Assembly (NCBI RefSeq): GCF_040655075.1
Contig: NZ_JBFAJC010000030.1
Coordinates: 59,651 to 123,650, forward strand
Source: Actinoallomurus sp040655075
Lineage (GTDB): Bacteria > Actinomycetota > Actinomycetes > Streptosporangiales > Streptosporangiaceae
Direction of reading: 5' to 3'
DNA length: 64,000 nucleotides
Below the pieces are notes generated by a model, which had not been told where the DNA came from, did no database searches, and worked only from the letters and a program-made list of their open reading frames with translations. The position numbers were made by a program, and so were the translations under genes. Positions 41,414 to 50,789 of this stretch are shown piece after piece (the first letter of the stretch is position 1; the number at the start of each line of letters is the position of its first letter).

Positions 41414-42295
41414 GTGCTGCTCGGTCCGAACAGGTACGGCAAGGCCGAAACGCGGGTCGTTCGGGTCACGAGGGACGGCGGCGTCCACCACATCAAGGAC
41501 TGCAACGTCAGCGTCTCCCTCTCGGGGGACATGGACGCGGCCCACCTGAACGGCGACAACGCGGCGGTCCTGCCGACCGACAGCCAGAAGAACACGATCT
41601 TCGCCTTCGCCAGAAAATACGGCATCACCGAAATCGAGGAGTTCGCGCTGCTACTGGCGCGGCACTTCGTCGACTCGCAGCCGACCGTCCACCACGCGCG
41701 GGTCGAGGTCGAGGAGTACTTCTGGGACCGGATCCGGGCGGAGGAGGCGACGGACCAGGGGCAGCACTCCTTCGTCCGGTCCGGCCGCGAGATCCGCACC
41801 TGCGTCGTGCACCACGACGGGCCGTCGCGCCAGGCCACGATCGTGTCCGGGCTGAAGGGACTGACCGTCCTCAACTCCACCGGCTCGGAGTTCCACGGCT
41901 TCATCGAGGACGAGTACACCACCCTCCAGCCGACCCACGACCGGGTCCTGGCCACCGAGGTCAGCGCCGCGTGGCGGCATCGGGCCGAGCACGACGCCTT
42001 CGGCACGTCGTACGAGCGGGCGCGCCGGGCCATGCTCGACGCGTTCGCCGGGACCCACAGCCTCTCGCTTCAGCAGACGCTGTACGCGATGGGATGCCGG
42101 GTCCTGAACGCCCGCGAGGAGATCTGCGAGATCCGCCTCGCGATGCCGAACAAGCACCATTTCACGGTCGATCTGGAGCCCTTCGGCCTGGACAACCCGC
42201 AAGAGGTGTTCTTCGCGGCCGACCGCCCGTACGGCCTGATCGAAGGCGCCGTCCTCGCCGACGACGCACCCGACGCCGGATTCGCCTGGGAGTGA
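41414..42295 (+). CDS. uox: Urate oxidase (uricase)
   Basis: A 293-residue cofactor-free urate oxidase producing 5-hydroxyisourate and peroxide. The conserved Lys/Thr of the catalytic site appear as YGKAETRV (N-terminus) and VLPTDSQKNTIF. LTVLNSTGSEFHGFIEDEYT and the second-half motif MPNKHHFTVDLEPFGLDNP are also typical. The normal C-terminal region is present. The start is GTG. It lies within the operon, with 2 bases to the next gene. No catalase is nearby to remove the peroxide. Confidence 0.96.
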   Translation: MLLGPNRYGKAETRVVRVTRDGGVHHIKDCNVSVSLSGDMDAAHLNGDNAAVLPTDSQKNTIFAFARKYGITEIEEFALLLARHFVDSQPTVHHARVEVEEYFWDRIRAEEATDQGQHSFVRSGREIRTCVVHHDGPSRQATIVSGLKGLTVLNSTGSEFHGFIEDEYTTLQPTHDRVLATEVSAAWRHRAEHDAFGTSYERARRAMLDAFAGTHSLSLQQTLYAMGCRVLNAREEICEIRLAMPNKHHFTVDLEPFGLDNPQEVFFAADRPYGLIEGAVLADDAPDAGFAWE

Positions 42296-42297
42296 GC

Positions 42298-43167
42298 ATG
42301 GACTTCCTGCGCCCCACGAGCTGGGAGGAGGCGCTCGCCGCCAAGGCCGAGCGCCCGGAGGCCCTGCCCATCCAGGGCGGCACCGACGTGATGGTCGAGC
42401 TGAACTTCGGCGTGCACCGTCCCGCGGCGCTTCTCGACCTCGGCCCGGTCGGCGAGCTCGCGACCTGGGAGACGCTGCGCGACGGGTCCGTGCGCGTCGG
42501 AGCCGGCGTTTCGTACGCCCGGCTGATCACCGAGCTGGCCGACCGGCTGCCCGGTCTCGCGCAGGCCGCCCGTACGGTCGGTTCGCCGCAGATCCGCAAC
42601 CGCGGCACGGTCGGCGGCAACCTCGGCGCGGCGTCTCCGGCCGGCGACGCGCATCCGCCGCTGCTGGCGGCGGACGCGGTGTACGAGGTCGAATCGGCGG
42701 CCCGGGGCGTCCGGACGATTCCGGCAACCGAGTTCTACCTGGGCGTCAAGCGTAACGCGCTGCGGCCCGACGAACTGATCCGCGCGTTCCGGCTGCCGCC
42801 GGTGGCGGGCCCGCAGTACTTCTCCAAGATCGGCACCCGCAACGCGATGGTGATCGCGGTCTGCTCGTTCTCCATCGCGCTCTTCCCGGGCGAGCGGCGC
42901 GTCGGCACCGGAGTCGGCTCCGCCGCTCCGACCCCGCTCCGCGCGTACGCGGCGGAGGAGTTCCTGGCCGGTGAGGCGGACTGGGACGGCGACCTGGACG
43001 AGGCGGTCGCCGAGCGCTTCGGCGAGTTGGTCGGCGCGGCGGCGAACCCGATCGACGACGTGCGCGGCACGGCCGAATACCGCCGGCACGCGCTGGGCGT
43101 CATGGCGCGCCGGACCCTGACCTGGGCGTGGCACGACCACCGGAAGGGAGCCCTGGAGTGCGCGTGA
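42298..43167 (+). CDS. xdhB: Xanthine dehydrogenase FAD-binding subunit
   Basis: A 289-residue medium subunit of a xanthine dehydrogenase-type molybdoenzyme. FAD-binding motifs of the family are IQGGTDVMVELN and QIRNRGTVGGNLGAASPAGD, followed by the CO-dehydrogenase flavoprotein C-terminal domain (FSKIGTRNAMVIAV). It passes electrons from the 2Fe-2S subunit to NAD. The start at ATG 42298 is two bases after the uricase stop. Its end overlaps the next subunit by ten bases. Confidence 0.94.
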   Translation: MDFLRPTSWEEALAAKAERPEALPIQGGTDVMVELNFGVHRPAALLDLGPVGELATWETLRDGSVRVGAGVSYARLITELADRLPGLAQAARTVGSPQIRNRGTVGGNLGAASPAGDAHPPLLAADAVYEVESAARGVRTIPATEFYLGVKRNALRPDELIRAFRLPPVAGPQYFSKIGTRNAMVIAVCSFSIALFPGERRVGTGVGSAAPTPLRAYAAEEFLAGEADWDGDLDEAVAERFGELVGAAANPIDDVRGTAEYRRHALGVMARRTLTWAWHDHRKGALECA

Positions 43168-43631
43168 GATTCAGCGTCAACGACCGGGAACAGGTCGCCG
43201 ACGACGTGTGGGAGGGCGAGAGCCTTCTGTTCGTGCTCCGCGAGCGCCTGGGCCTGCCCGGCGCCAAGAACGCCTGTGAGCAGGGCGAGTGCGGCTCCTG
43301 CACGGTCTACCTCGATGGTGTTCCGGTCTGTGCGTGCCTCGTCGCCGCGGGGCAGGCGCAGGGCCGGGAGGTGCGGACCGTGGAGGGCCTGGCCTCGGCC
43401 GACGGGCTCACGCCCGTCCAGCGGGCGTTCGTGGAGTGCGGAGCCGTGCAGTGCGGCTTCTGCACCCCGGGCCTGCTCGTTCAGGCCGACGACCTGATCA
43501 CGCGGGTGCCCGACCCTTCCGACGCGGAGATCCGCGAGGCGCTCGCCGGCAACCTGTGCCGCTGTACGGGCTACGAGAAGATCCTGGACGCCGTACGCCG
43601 TGCGGCCGAGCTGAAGGCCGCCGACCGATGA
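43158..43631 (+). CDS. xdhC: Xanthine dehydrogenase 2Fe-2S subunit
   Basis: A 157-residue small subunit with two 2Fe-2S clusters. The plant-ferredoxin-like site is KNACEQGECGSCTVYLDG and the second site is CGFCTPG with NLCRCTGYEKI. It carries electrons from the molybdenum centre to the FAD subunit. The GTG at 43158 is chosen because the ferredoxin domain begins right there and GGAAGGGAG lies upstream; a GTG at 43164 is also possible. It overlaps both neighbours. Confidence 0.94.
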   Translation: MRVRFSVNDREQVADDVWEGESLLFVLRERLGLPGAKNACEQGECGSCTVYLDGVPVCACLVAAGQAQGREVRTVEGLASADGLTPVQRAFVECGAVQCGFCTPGLLVQADDLITRVPDPSDAEIREALAGNLCRCTGYEKILDAVRRAAELKAADR

Positions 43632-44989
43632 CCGTCATCATCGAGGGCGCCTACCTCGCGCCGGTCGTCGGCGCCGAGATCCCCGACGGCCATCTGGTGA
43701 TCGAAGGCGACCGGATCACCGCGATCGGAGCCGGCCCGGCGCCGATCGTCGCCGGCGCGGACCGGGCGGAGCGGATCGACGCCCGGGGCTGCTTGGTCAC
43801 CCCGGGGCTGGTCAACACCCACCATCACCTCTACCAGTGGGCCTCTCAGGGTCTGGCCAAGGACGACACGCTGTTCGACTGGCTGGTGACGCTCTATCCG
43901 ATCTGGGCGCGGATGGACGCCGAGGTGGTGAGCGGAGCGGCCGCCGCCGGGCTCGGCTGGCTGGCCAGGTCGGGCGCCACGACCACCACCGACCACCATT
44001 ACATCTTCCCCAAGGGGCGCGGCGACCTGTTCGCCGCTGAGATCGACGCCGCCCGGCGCATCGGCGTCCGCTTCCATCCCTGCCGGGGCTCGATGGACCG
44101 CGGTCGATCGGACGGCGGACTGCCGCCGGACGAGGTGGTGGAGAGTCTCGACGACATCCTCGAGGCCACCGCCGCCGCGATCGACGCCTACCACGACGAC
44201 TCGTTCTCCTCCATGCTGCGGATCGCGGTGGCCCCCTGCTCTCCGTTCTCCGTCAGCAAGGACCTGCTGGTCGAGTCGGCCGGCCTGGCGCGGGCCAAGG
44301 GTGTACGGCTGCACACCCACCTCGCCGAGACCCTCGACGAGGAGGAGTACTGCCGCGAGCAGCTGAACCGCACTCCGGTGGAGTACATGGAGCAGGTCGG
44401 CTGGCTCGGCGACGACGTGTGGTTCGCGCACACCGTCCACCTGAGCGACTTCGACATCGCCACGATGGCGGACACGGGCACCGGTACGGCACACTGCCCC
44501 AGTTCCAACGCGCGGCTGGGCGCCGGCATCGCCCGTGTCCGCGACCTGCTCGGCGCCGGCGTCCCGGTCGGCCTGGGAGTGGACGGCGCGGCGTCGGCCG
44601 AGATGGTCCCCATGGTCGGCGAGCTCCGGCAGGCCGTGTACCTCCAGCGGGCCCGGTACGGCCCGAGCGCGCTGACCGCCCGGCAGGCCCTGGAACTCGG
44701 CACTCTCGGCGGCGCCCGGCTCCTCGGCAGGCAGAACGAGATCGGCTCCCTGGAGGTCGGCAAGCTCGCCGACGTCGCCGTCTGGCGGGTGGACGGCTTC
44801 CACGCGGCGGTCTGCGACCCGATGGTCGCGCTCGTCCACGGCCAGTCCCCGCCGCTGGCCAGGCTGCTGGTGGGCGGCCGGACGGTGGTGGCCGACGACG
44901 TGCTCGTCTCCGCGCCGCAGCAAGAGATCGCCGAGGCGGGCGCCGCCGCGGGCCGCCGCCTGATGGAACTGGCGAAGGAGGTCCTGTGA
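43628..44989 (+). CDS. 8-oxoguanine/guanine deaminase (amidohydrolase)
   Basis: A 453-residue amidohydrolase. The metal ligands appear in order: NTHHHLYQW near residue 60; the His in THLAET; the His in FAHTVHLSD; and the Asp in LGVDGAAS. The motif CPSSNARLGAG is typical of the 8-oxoguanine deaminase/ATZ-TRZ subgroup. It would turn 8-oxoguanine into urate or guanine into xanthine. Either product enters this pathway, and the place between the xanthine dehydrogenase subunits supports that. Four-base overlaps on both sides. Confidence 0.9.
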   Translation: MTVIIEGAYLAPVVGAEIPDGHLVIEGDRITAIGAGPAPIVAGADRAERIDARGCLVTPGLVNTHHHLYQWASQGLAKDDTLFDWLVTLYPIWARMDAEVVSGAAAAGLGWLARSGATTTTDHHYIFPKGRGDLFAAEIDAARRIGVRFHPCRGSMDRGRSDGGLPPDEVVESLDDILEATAAAIDAYHDDSFSSMLRIAVAPCSPFSVSKDLLVESAGLARAKGVRLHTHLAETLDEEEYCREQLNRTPVEYMEQVGWLGDDVWFAHTVHLSDFDIATMADTGTGTAHCPSSNARLGAGIARVRDLLGAGVPVGLGVDGAASAEMVPMVGELRQAVYLQRARYGPSALTARQALELGTLGGARLLGRQNEIGSLEVGKLADVAVWRVDGFHAAVCDPMVALVHGQSPPLARLLVGGRTVVADDVLVSAPQQEIAEAGAAAGRRLMELAKEVL

Positions 44990-47295
44990 CGACGATTCCG
45001 GCACGCGGGGAGAAGGACGTCGTCGCCCCCGGCCGCGGCGGGGTGGGCGAGAGCGTGCTCCGGCCCGACGGCACGCTCAAGGTCACGGGCGAGTTCGCCT
45101 ACGCCTCCGACCTGTGGATCGACGGGATGCTGTTCGGCGTAACGCTGCGCAGCCCGCACGCTCGCGCCAGGATCCGATCGATCGACATCGGCCCCGCGCT
45201 CGCGGTGCCCGGCGTCGAGGCGGTCCTCACACACGAGGACGTGCCCGGGCGCAAAATGTACGGGCTGGAGCACTCCGACCAGCCCGTGCTCGCCATCGGC
45301 GAGGTCCGCCACCAGGGCGAGCCGATCGCGGTCGTCGCCGCCGACCACCCCGAGACGGCCCGGCACGCGACGGAGCAGATCAGGATCGAGTGGGAGGTCC
45401 TGGAACCGATCACCGACGCCCGCGCCGTCATCGCCGACCCGGACCGGCTCAAAGTCCAGAACCGCGGCGGCATCGCCCGCCACCAGCCGGTCCGGGTGGG
45501 AGACGTGGCCTCCGCCCGTGCGCGGGCGGAGGTCGTCGTGTCCGGTGACTTCTCCGTCGGCATCCAGGACCAGGCGTTCCTCGGGCCGGAGTCCGGCCTG
45601 GCGGTGCCGGGTGAGGACGGCGGGATCGACCTGTTCGTCGCCACCCAGTGGCTGCACAACGACCTCCGGCAGATCGCGCCCTGCCTCGGTCTGCCCGACG
45701 AGAAGGTCCGGATGACGGTGGCCGGCGTCGGCGGCGCGTTCGGGGGCCGCGAGGACCTGTCGATGCAGATCCACGCCGGCATGCTGGCGCTGCACACCGG
45801 CCGGCCAGTCAAAATCGTCTACAACCGTTACGAATCGTTCTTCGGCCACGTGCACCGGCACCCCGCGCTGATGCGCTACGAGTACGGCGCGACCCGCGAC
45901 GGCAGGATCCTCTACGTCGCCGCCGAGATCGTCCTCGACGGCGGCGCCTACACCTCCTCCACGCTCGCGGTGGTGGCGAACGCGGCCTCCCTCGGCGTCG
46001 GACCGTACGAGATCCCCAATCTCGAGATCGACGCGTACGGCGTCTACACGAACAACCCCCCGTGCGGCGCGATGCGGGGTTTCGGCGCGGTGCAGGCCTG
46101 CTTCGCCTATGAGTCGATGATGGACCGGCTGGGCGAGGCCTGCGGCGTCGGGCCGGTGGAGATCCGCCGGATCAACGCCGCCGGCCAGGGGTCCAAGCTG
46201 GCCACCGGCCAGGTCATCGACTCGCCCGCCCCGCTGAAGGAGATGCTCACCCGGCTGGAGGCCATGCCACTGCCCGCGCCGTCGGGCACCACCGACCTGC
46301 GTGACCTGCCGGGCGGCGTCTCGCAGACCACCCACGGCGAGGGCGTGGCCCGCGGTATCGGCTACGGCGTGGGCATCAAGAACATCTGTTTCTCCGAGGG
46401 CTTCGACGACTACTCGACCGCCCGGGTGCGGCTGGAGGTCGTCGGCGGCGAGGCGACGGCGGTGGTGCACACCGCCGCCGCCGAGGTCGGCCAGGGCCTG
46501 GTCACGCTGCAGGAGCAGATCGCCCGTACCGAGCTGGGCGTCGACCGGGTGACCGTGCGGCCCGCCGACGACCGGATCGGCGACGCCGGCTCCTCCTCCG
46601 CCTCGCGCCAGTCCTACATGACCGGTGGGGCGGTGAAGGCGGCCTGCGAGGCGGTCCGCGCGGTCGTCCTCGCGCTGGCCCGGGAACACCTCGGTACGGC
46701 CCTCGGCGATCTGTCGCTCATCGGCGGAAAGGTCGTGTCGGCGTCGGCGGGTGCGCTGGCCGAGATCGCCGACGTCCTCGGTGATCGGGTCGTCGAGCAG
46801 ACCCGCGAATACCACCACCGGCCCACCGTCGCCATGGACCCCGTCACCGGACAGGGCGACACCCATGTCCAGCTCGCGCTCTGCGTGCACCGCGCCGTGG
46901 TCGACGTCGACGTGGAGCTCGGCCTGGTCAAGGTGGTGGAGCTGGCCGCCGTCCAGGACGTCGGAAAGATCATGAATCGGCTCTCGCTGGAAGGCCAGAT
47001 CCATGGCGGCTCCGCGCAGGGCCTCGGTCTGGCGCTGATGGAGGAGATCGTCGTCCAGGACGGCCTCGTCCGGAACCCGTCCTTCACCGACTACCTCATC
47101 CCCACGATCCTCGACATGCCGCCCATGCGGCTGGACATCCTCGAGAGTCCCGACCCGGCCGCCCCGTACGGACTGCGAGGCGCGGGAGAACCGCCCACGC
47201 TCTCCTCCACGCCTGCCATCGTCGCGGCCGTCCGCGACGCCACCGGAAGCGCGCTCACCCAGGTGCCGATCCGACCGGAGCACATATGCCGCTGA
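44986..47295 (+). CDS. xdhA: Xanthine dehydrogenase molybdopterin subunit
   Basis: A 769-residue large subunit that binds molybdenum cofactor and hydroxylates hypoxanthine/xanthine to urate. Family motifs are GEFAYASDLWIDGMLFGV, QDQAFLGPESGLAV (substrate channel), GGAFGGREDLSMQIHAG, GAMRGFGAVQACFAYES and the catalytic Glu in RGAGEPPTLSSTPAI. The start is GTG 44986, after GAAGGAGG, overlapping the deaminase stop by four bases. No XdhC-type cofactor maturation gene is found in this run. Confidence 0.95.
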   Translation: MTTIPARGEKDVVAPGRGGVGESVLRPDGTLKVTGEFAYASDLWIDGMLFGVTLRSPHARARIRSIDIGPALAVPGVEAVLTHEDVPGRKMYGLEHSDQPVLAIGEVRHQGEPIAVVAADHPETARHATEQIRIEWEVLEPITDARAVIADPDRLKVQNRGGIARHQPVRVGDVASARARAEVVVSGDFSVGIQDQAFLGPESGLAVPGEDGGIDLFVATQWLHNDLRQIAPCLGLPDEKVRMTVAGVGGAFGGREDLSMQIHAGMLALHTGRPVKIVYNRYESFFGHVHRHPALMRYEYGATRDGRILYVAAEIVLDGGAYTSSTLAVVANAASLGVGPYEIPNLEIDAYGVYTNNPPCGAMRGFGAVQACFAYESMMDRLGEACGVGPVEIRRINAAGQGSKLATGQVIDSPAPLKEMLTRLEAMPLPAPSGTTDLRDLPGGVSQTTHGEGVARGIGYGVGIKNICFSEGFDDYSTARVRLEVVGGEATAVVHTAAAEVGQGLVTLQEQIARTELGVDRVTVRPADDRIGDAGSSSASRQSYMTGGAVKAACEAVRAVVLALAREHLGTALGDLSLIGGKVVSASAGALAEIADVLGDRVVEQTREYHHRPTVAMDPVTGQGDTHVQLALCVHRAVVDVDVELGLVKVVELAAVQDVGKIMNRLSLEGQIHGGSAQGLGLALMEEIVVQDGLVRNPSFTDYLIPTILDMPPMRLDILESPDPAAPYGLRGAGEPPTLSSTPAIVAAVRDATGSALTQVPIRPEHICR

Positions 47296-47669
47296 TGTTC
47301 CTCAACGGCGGGGCGATGCGCGGCGGGCCGCTGCATCACCTCCTGGACGGCGCGCCGCTGGCCGCCGCGACCACGACCGCACCCCGATACCGCTTCTACT
47401 CGGTCGCCGACCGGTTCCCCGCCCTTCTTCCGGTCGCGCACGGCGGGGCCCGCATCGCGGGCGAGGTCTACGACGTGCCGATGGACGTGCTGCGCGACCG
47501 TCTGCTGCCGGCCGAGCCGCCCGAGCTGGAACTGGGCGTGATCGAGTTGGTCGACGGCACGTCGTCCCTGGCCATGGTTCTCCGCCGCCCGCCGACGTCC
47601 TTCCCCGAACTGTTCGACATCACCGAACACGGCGACTGGTCCGCCTACCGGAGAACGAGGTCCCCATGA
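47286..47669 (+). CDS. Allophanate-hydrolase-related GGCT-like protein
   Basis: A 127-residue protein matching the C-terminal domain of allophanate hydrolase (AtzF), which has a gamma-glutamylcyclotransferase-like fold. Conserved pieces are MFLNGGAMRGGPLHHLLDGA, TAPRYRFYSV, IAGEVYDVP and LELGVIELVDG. The amidase half of allophanate hydrolase is absent. In AtzF the C-terminal domain is reported to assist decarboxylation of N-carboxycarbamate. A stand-alone copy inside a purine operon suggests a role in the ureidoglycolate or urea steps, but this is inference. It overlaps xdhA by 10 bases and allB by 4. Confidence 0.8.
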   Translation: MPLMFLNGGAMRGGPLHHLLDGAPLAAATTTAPRYRFYSVADRFPALLPVAHGGARIAGEVYDVPMDVLRDRLLPAEPPELELGVIELVDGTSSLAMVLRRPPTSFPELFDITEHGDWSAYRRTRSP

Positions 47670-49000
47670 GCCCGGACTCCGTCTTCGAGCTGGTCGTGCG
47701 CTCGCGCCGCACGCTGCTGCCCGAAGGAGAGCGGCCCGCGGCCGTGGCCGTTCGGGACGGCAGGATCGCCGCGATCGGCGACCACGACGACGCTCCCCCT
47801 GCCGGTACCCGGGTGGACCTCGGCGACATCGCGCTGCTCCCGGGACTCGTCGACACGCACGTCCACGTCAACGAGCCGGGCCGTACGGAGTGGGAGGGCT
47901 TCGCCACGGCGACCCGCGCCGCCGCGGCCGGCGGAGTGACCACCATCGTGGACATGCCGCTCAACTCGCTTCCACCCGTGACCACCGCCACGGCGCTGAC
48001 CGCCAAGAAGGAGGCGGCGTCCGGCCAGTGCTACGTGGACGTCGGCTTCTGGGGTGGCGCGGTCCCCGGCAACACGCGGGAGCTGCGGGCCCTGCACCAC
48101 GGCGGGGTCTTCGGCTTCAAGTGCTTCACCGCCGACTCCGGCGTGCCGGAGTTCCCTCCGCTGTCGTACGACGAGATGGAGAAGGCGTTCACCGAGATCG
48201 GGGCCTTCCAGGGCCTGGTCATCGTGCACGCCGAGGACCCGGGCGCACTGACGGCACCGGCCGACGGCGGTTATGACGCCTTCTTGGCCGCGCGGCCGCC
48301 GAGCGCGGAGCACAAGGCCGTCGAGCAGGTGATCCGGCTGGCCGAGACGACGGGGGTACGGGCGCACATCCTGCACCTGTCGGCCGCCGACTGCCTCGAG
48401 CCGCTGGCCCGGGCACGGGCTCGAGGCGTGCGGATCACCGTCGAGACCTGCCCGCACTACCTGACCCTGTCGGCCGCCGAAATCCGGCCGGAAGCCACCC
48501 ACTTCAAGTGCTGCCCGCCGATCCGCGACGCCGCCAACCGGGACGGGCTCTGGCAGGGCCTCGCCGCCGGAGTGGTCGACTGCGTCGTGACGGACCACTC
48601 GCCCTGCCCGCCCGAACTCAAGCGCGGCGGGTTCGACAACGCCTGGGGCGGAATCTCCTCCCTTCAGCTCGGCCTGCCCGCCGTCTGGACCGAGGCGCGC
48701 CGCCGCGGTCACGACCTCGCGGACGTGGTGCGGTGGATGTCGGCCGCGCCGGCGGCGCTGGCGGGCGTCCCGGGCAAGGGCGCCATCGCGGTCGGCAACG
48801 ACGCCGACCTCGTGGCCTTCGCCACGGACGAGACGTTCACCGTCGACCCGGCGGCGCTACGGACCCGTCACCACGTCACGCCCTACGCGGGCCGCGAGCT
48901 CACCGGCGTCGTGCGGGCCACCTGGCTGCGCGGCGAGGTCGTGGGCGACACGCCTCGCGGGCGCCTCCTGCGGAGACCCTCCGCAGTTGCGGAGAGTTGA
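47666..49000 (+). CDS. allB: Allantoinase
   Basis: A 444-residue cyclic amidohydrolase converting allantoin to allantoate. The metal ligands are His-x-His in VDTHVHVNEPGRTEWEGF, the carboxylated Lys in GFKCFTADSG, His in HAEDP, His in HILHLSA and Asp in TDHSPC. ETCPHYL and GNDADLV are also family marks. The length is normal. It overlaps the small GGCT-like gene by 4 bases and precedes allantoicase by 3. Confidence 0.96.
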   Translation: MSPDSVFELVVRSRRTLLPEGERPAAVAVRDGRIAAIGDHDDAPPAGTRVDLGDIALLPGLVDTHVHVNEPGRTEWEGFATATRAAAAGGVTTIVDMPLNSLPPVTTATALTAKKEAASGQCYVDVGFWGGAVPGNTRELRALHHGGVFGFKCFTADSGVPEFPPLSYDEMEKAFTEIGAFQGLVIVHAEDPGALTAPADGGYDAFLAARPPSAEHKAVEQVIRLAETTGVRAHILHLSAADCLEPLARARARGVRITVETCPHYLTLSAAEIRPEATHFKCCPPIRDAANRDGLWQGLAAGVVDCVVTDHSPCPPELKRGGFDNAWGGISSLQLGLPAVWTEARRRGHDLADVVRWMSAAPAALAGVPGKGAIAVGNDADLVAFATDETFTVDPAALRTRHHVTPYAGRELTGVVRATWLRGEVVGDTPRGRLLRRPSAVAES

Positions 49001-49003
49001 TCG

Positions 49004-50041
49004 ATGGCCGATTTCACCTCGTTGCCGGATCTGGCGGTCCGGAACCTTGGCGGCTCCGTCCTCGCCGCGAGCGACGAGTCCTTCGCGGAACGGGAGAACC
49101 TGATCAACCCCTGGGCGGCCAGGCATCAGGCGGAGACCTTTGGCCGGAAGGGCCAGGTCTACGACGGCTGGGAGACCGCCCGGCGGCGGCCGTCCGCGCT
49201 CGGGCTGGAGGTCGACGACCGCGGCCACGACTGGGCCCTGGTCCGGCTCGGGCTGCCCGGCGTGATCCGGGGGGTCGTCATCGACACCGCCTGGTTCCGG
49301 GGGAACTTCCCGGCCTACGCCTCGGTCGAGGCCTGCGCGGCGGAGGGCCATCCGTCGGCCGAGGAACTGGCCGCCCGTGCCTGGGTGGAGATCGTGCCGC
49401 AGAGCCCGCTGACCGGGGACGCAGAGCACCGGTTCGCGGTCCTGGCAGCGCGGCGGTTCACCCATGTCCGCCTGAACATCTTCCCGGACGGCGGTGTCGC
49501 GCGGCTTCGCGTGCACGGCGAGGTCGTCCCGGATCCGCGGCTGCTGACCGGCCTGACGGTGGACCTGGCCTCGCTGGAGAACGGCGCACGCGTCACGGAC
49601 TGCTCGAACCTGTTCTACTCCGCGCCGGAGAACATCCTGGCCCCAGGCCTGCCACGCCACCAGGGCGAGGGCTGGGAAACCGCGCGGCGGCGCGACGACG
49701 GCAACGACTGGGTCACGGTGGAACTGGCCGCCCCCGGCAGGCCGAGGCTGGTCGAGATCGACACCACCCATCTCAAGTACAACGCCCCAGGCTGGGCGGC
49801 GCTCTCCGGCCGGGACACCCGGGTGTCGGAGGAGTGGGCCCCTCTCCTGCCGCCCACCCGGATCCAGCCGGACGGCCGCCACCACTTCCGGCTCGACTCC
49901 ACCGCCCCACCGGCCGAGGTGACGCACGTACGGCTCGACATCTACCCCGACGGCGGCGTGGGCCGGCTCCGTGTCTGGGGTGAGCTGACGGCCGACGGCG
50001 AACGGGCCCTGCGCGACCGCTGGGACGCCTTCGATGCCTGA
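49004..50041 (+). CDS. alc: Allantoicase
   Basis: A 345-residue enzyme made of two repeated allantoicase domains (about 15-165 and 190-340). Each contains GWETARRR, a DW[AV] motif and a HVRL(N/D)I(F/Y)PDGGV.RLR segment. It converts allantoate to ureidoglycolate and urea. The urea released explains the urease genes just downstream. The start is ATG 49004. Confidence 0.95.
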   Translation: MADFTSLPDLAVRNLGGSVLAASDESFAERENLINPWAARHQAETFGRKGQVYDGWETARRRPSALGLEVDDRGHDWALVRLGLPGVIRGVVIDTAWFRGNFPAYASVEACAAEGHPSAEELAARAWVEIVPQSPLTGDAEHRFAVLAARRFTHVRLNIFPDGGVARLRVHGEVVPDPRLLTGLTVDLASLENGARVTDCSNLFYSAPENILAPGLPRHQGEGWETARRRDDGNDWVTVELAAPGRPRLVEIDTTHLKYNAPGWAALSGRDTRVSEEWAPLLPPTRIQPDGRHHFRLDSTAPPAEVTHVRLDIYPDGGVGRLRVWGELTADGERALRDRWDAFDA

Positions 50042-50128
50042 CTCCGCGGCGGCCGGCTCACGTGAAGTTCCTGTTACATCCATGACCGGCCCGTTCCCAC
50101 GGGCTCGAGCGAGAGGTAGCGTCCACCT

Positions 50129-50431
50129 GTGCTGATCAGCCCACACGAGCAGGAGCGGCTGCTGATCCACGTGGCGGCCGGCCTCGCCCGCGACCGGCGC
50201 GCCCGCGGGTTGCGGCTCAACCATCCCGAGGCGACCGCGGTCATCGCCTCCTATGTCCTGGAGGGCGCCCGCGACGGGCGGAGCGTCGCCGAGCTCATGG
50301 AGACCGGGCGCACCGTGCTCACCCGCGAGGACGTCATGGAGGGGATTCCGGAGATGCTCGACTCCGTACAGGTCGAGGCGACCTTCCCCGACGGCACCAA
50401 GCTCGTCACCGTCCACCGGCCGATCCCGTGA
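50129..50431 (+). CDS. ureA: Urease subunit gamma
   Basis: A 100-residue urease gamma subunit (LISPHEQERLLIHVAAGLAR, NHPEATAVIASYVLEGARDG, LTREDVMEGIPEMLDSVQ, DGTKLVTVHRPI). The start is GTG. The 87-base gap after allantoicase is the largest in the run and could hold a second promoter. Gamma, beta and alpha are separate genes, as in other actinomycetes. Confidence 0.97.
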   Translation: MLISPHEQERLLIHVAAGLARDRRARGLRLNHPEATAVIASYVLEGARDGRSVAELMETGRTVLTREDVMEGIPEMLDSVQVEATFPDGTKLVTVHRPIP

Positions 50432-50486
50432 CGCCCCCTCGCCCGAGGCGGGGAGGCCACGCGGGTTCCGCCAGAGGGAGGTTCGA

Positions 50487-50789
50487 ATGAGCGCCGGATC
50501 CGTCCCGGGCGAGATCGTGGCCGGAGAGGGCCGGGTGGAGCTGAACCCGGGCCGTCCACGTACGACGCTCACGGTCGTCAACACCGGAGACCGGCCGGTG
50601 CAGGTCGGCTCGCACTATCACTTCGCGCAGGCCAACGACGCGCTCGACTTCGACCGGGAGGCCGCGCGCGGCCACCGGCTCGACGTGCCCGCGGGCACCG
50701 CAGTGCGGTTCGAGCCGGGGATCGCCCGCGAGGTGTCGCTGGTGCCCTTCGCCGGGCGCGCGGTCGTACCGGGGCTGCGCCATGACTGA
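50487..50789 (+). CDS. ureB: Urease subunit beta
   Basis: A 100-residue urease beta subunit. GSVPGEIVAGEGRVELNPGR, VGSHYHFAQANDALDFDREA and GRAVVPGLR are family hallmarks. ATG 50487 follows GAGGGAGGTTCGA. The end overlaps ureC by 8 bases, so the subunits are co-translated. Confidence 0.97.
   Translation: MSAGSVPGEIVAGEGRVELNPGRPRTTLTVVNTGDRPVQVGSHYHFAQANDALDFDREAARGHRLDVPAGTAVRFEPGIAREVSLVPFAGRAVVPGLRHD

Noticed and set aside
44188..47283. 1031-codon minus-strand frame opposite xdhA
   Set aside because: Shadow: the xanthine dehydrogenase motifs on the plus strand are unambiguous and overlap neighbouring genes as an operon should.
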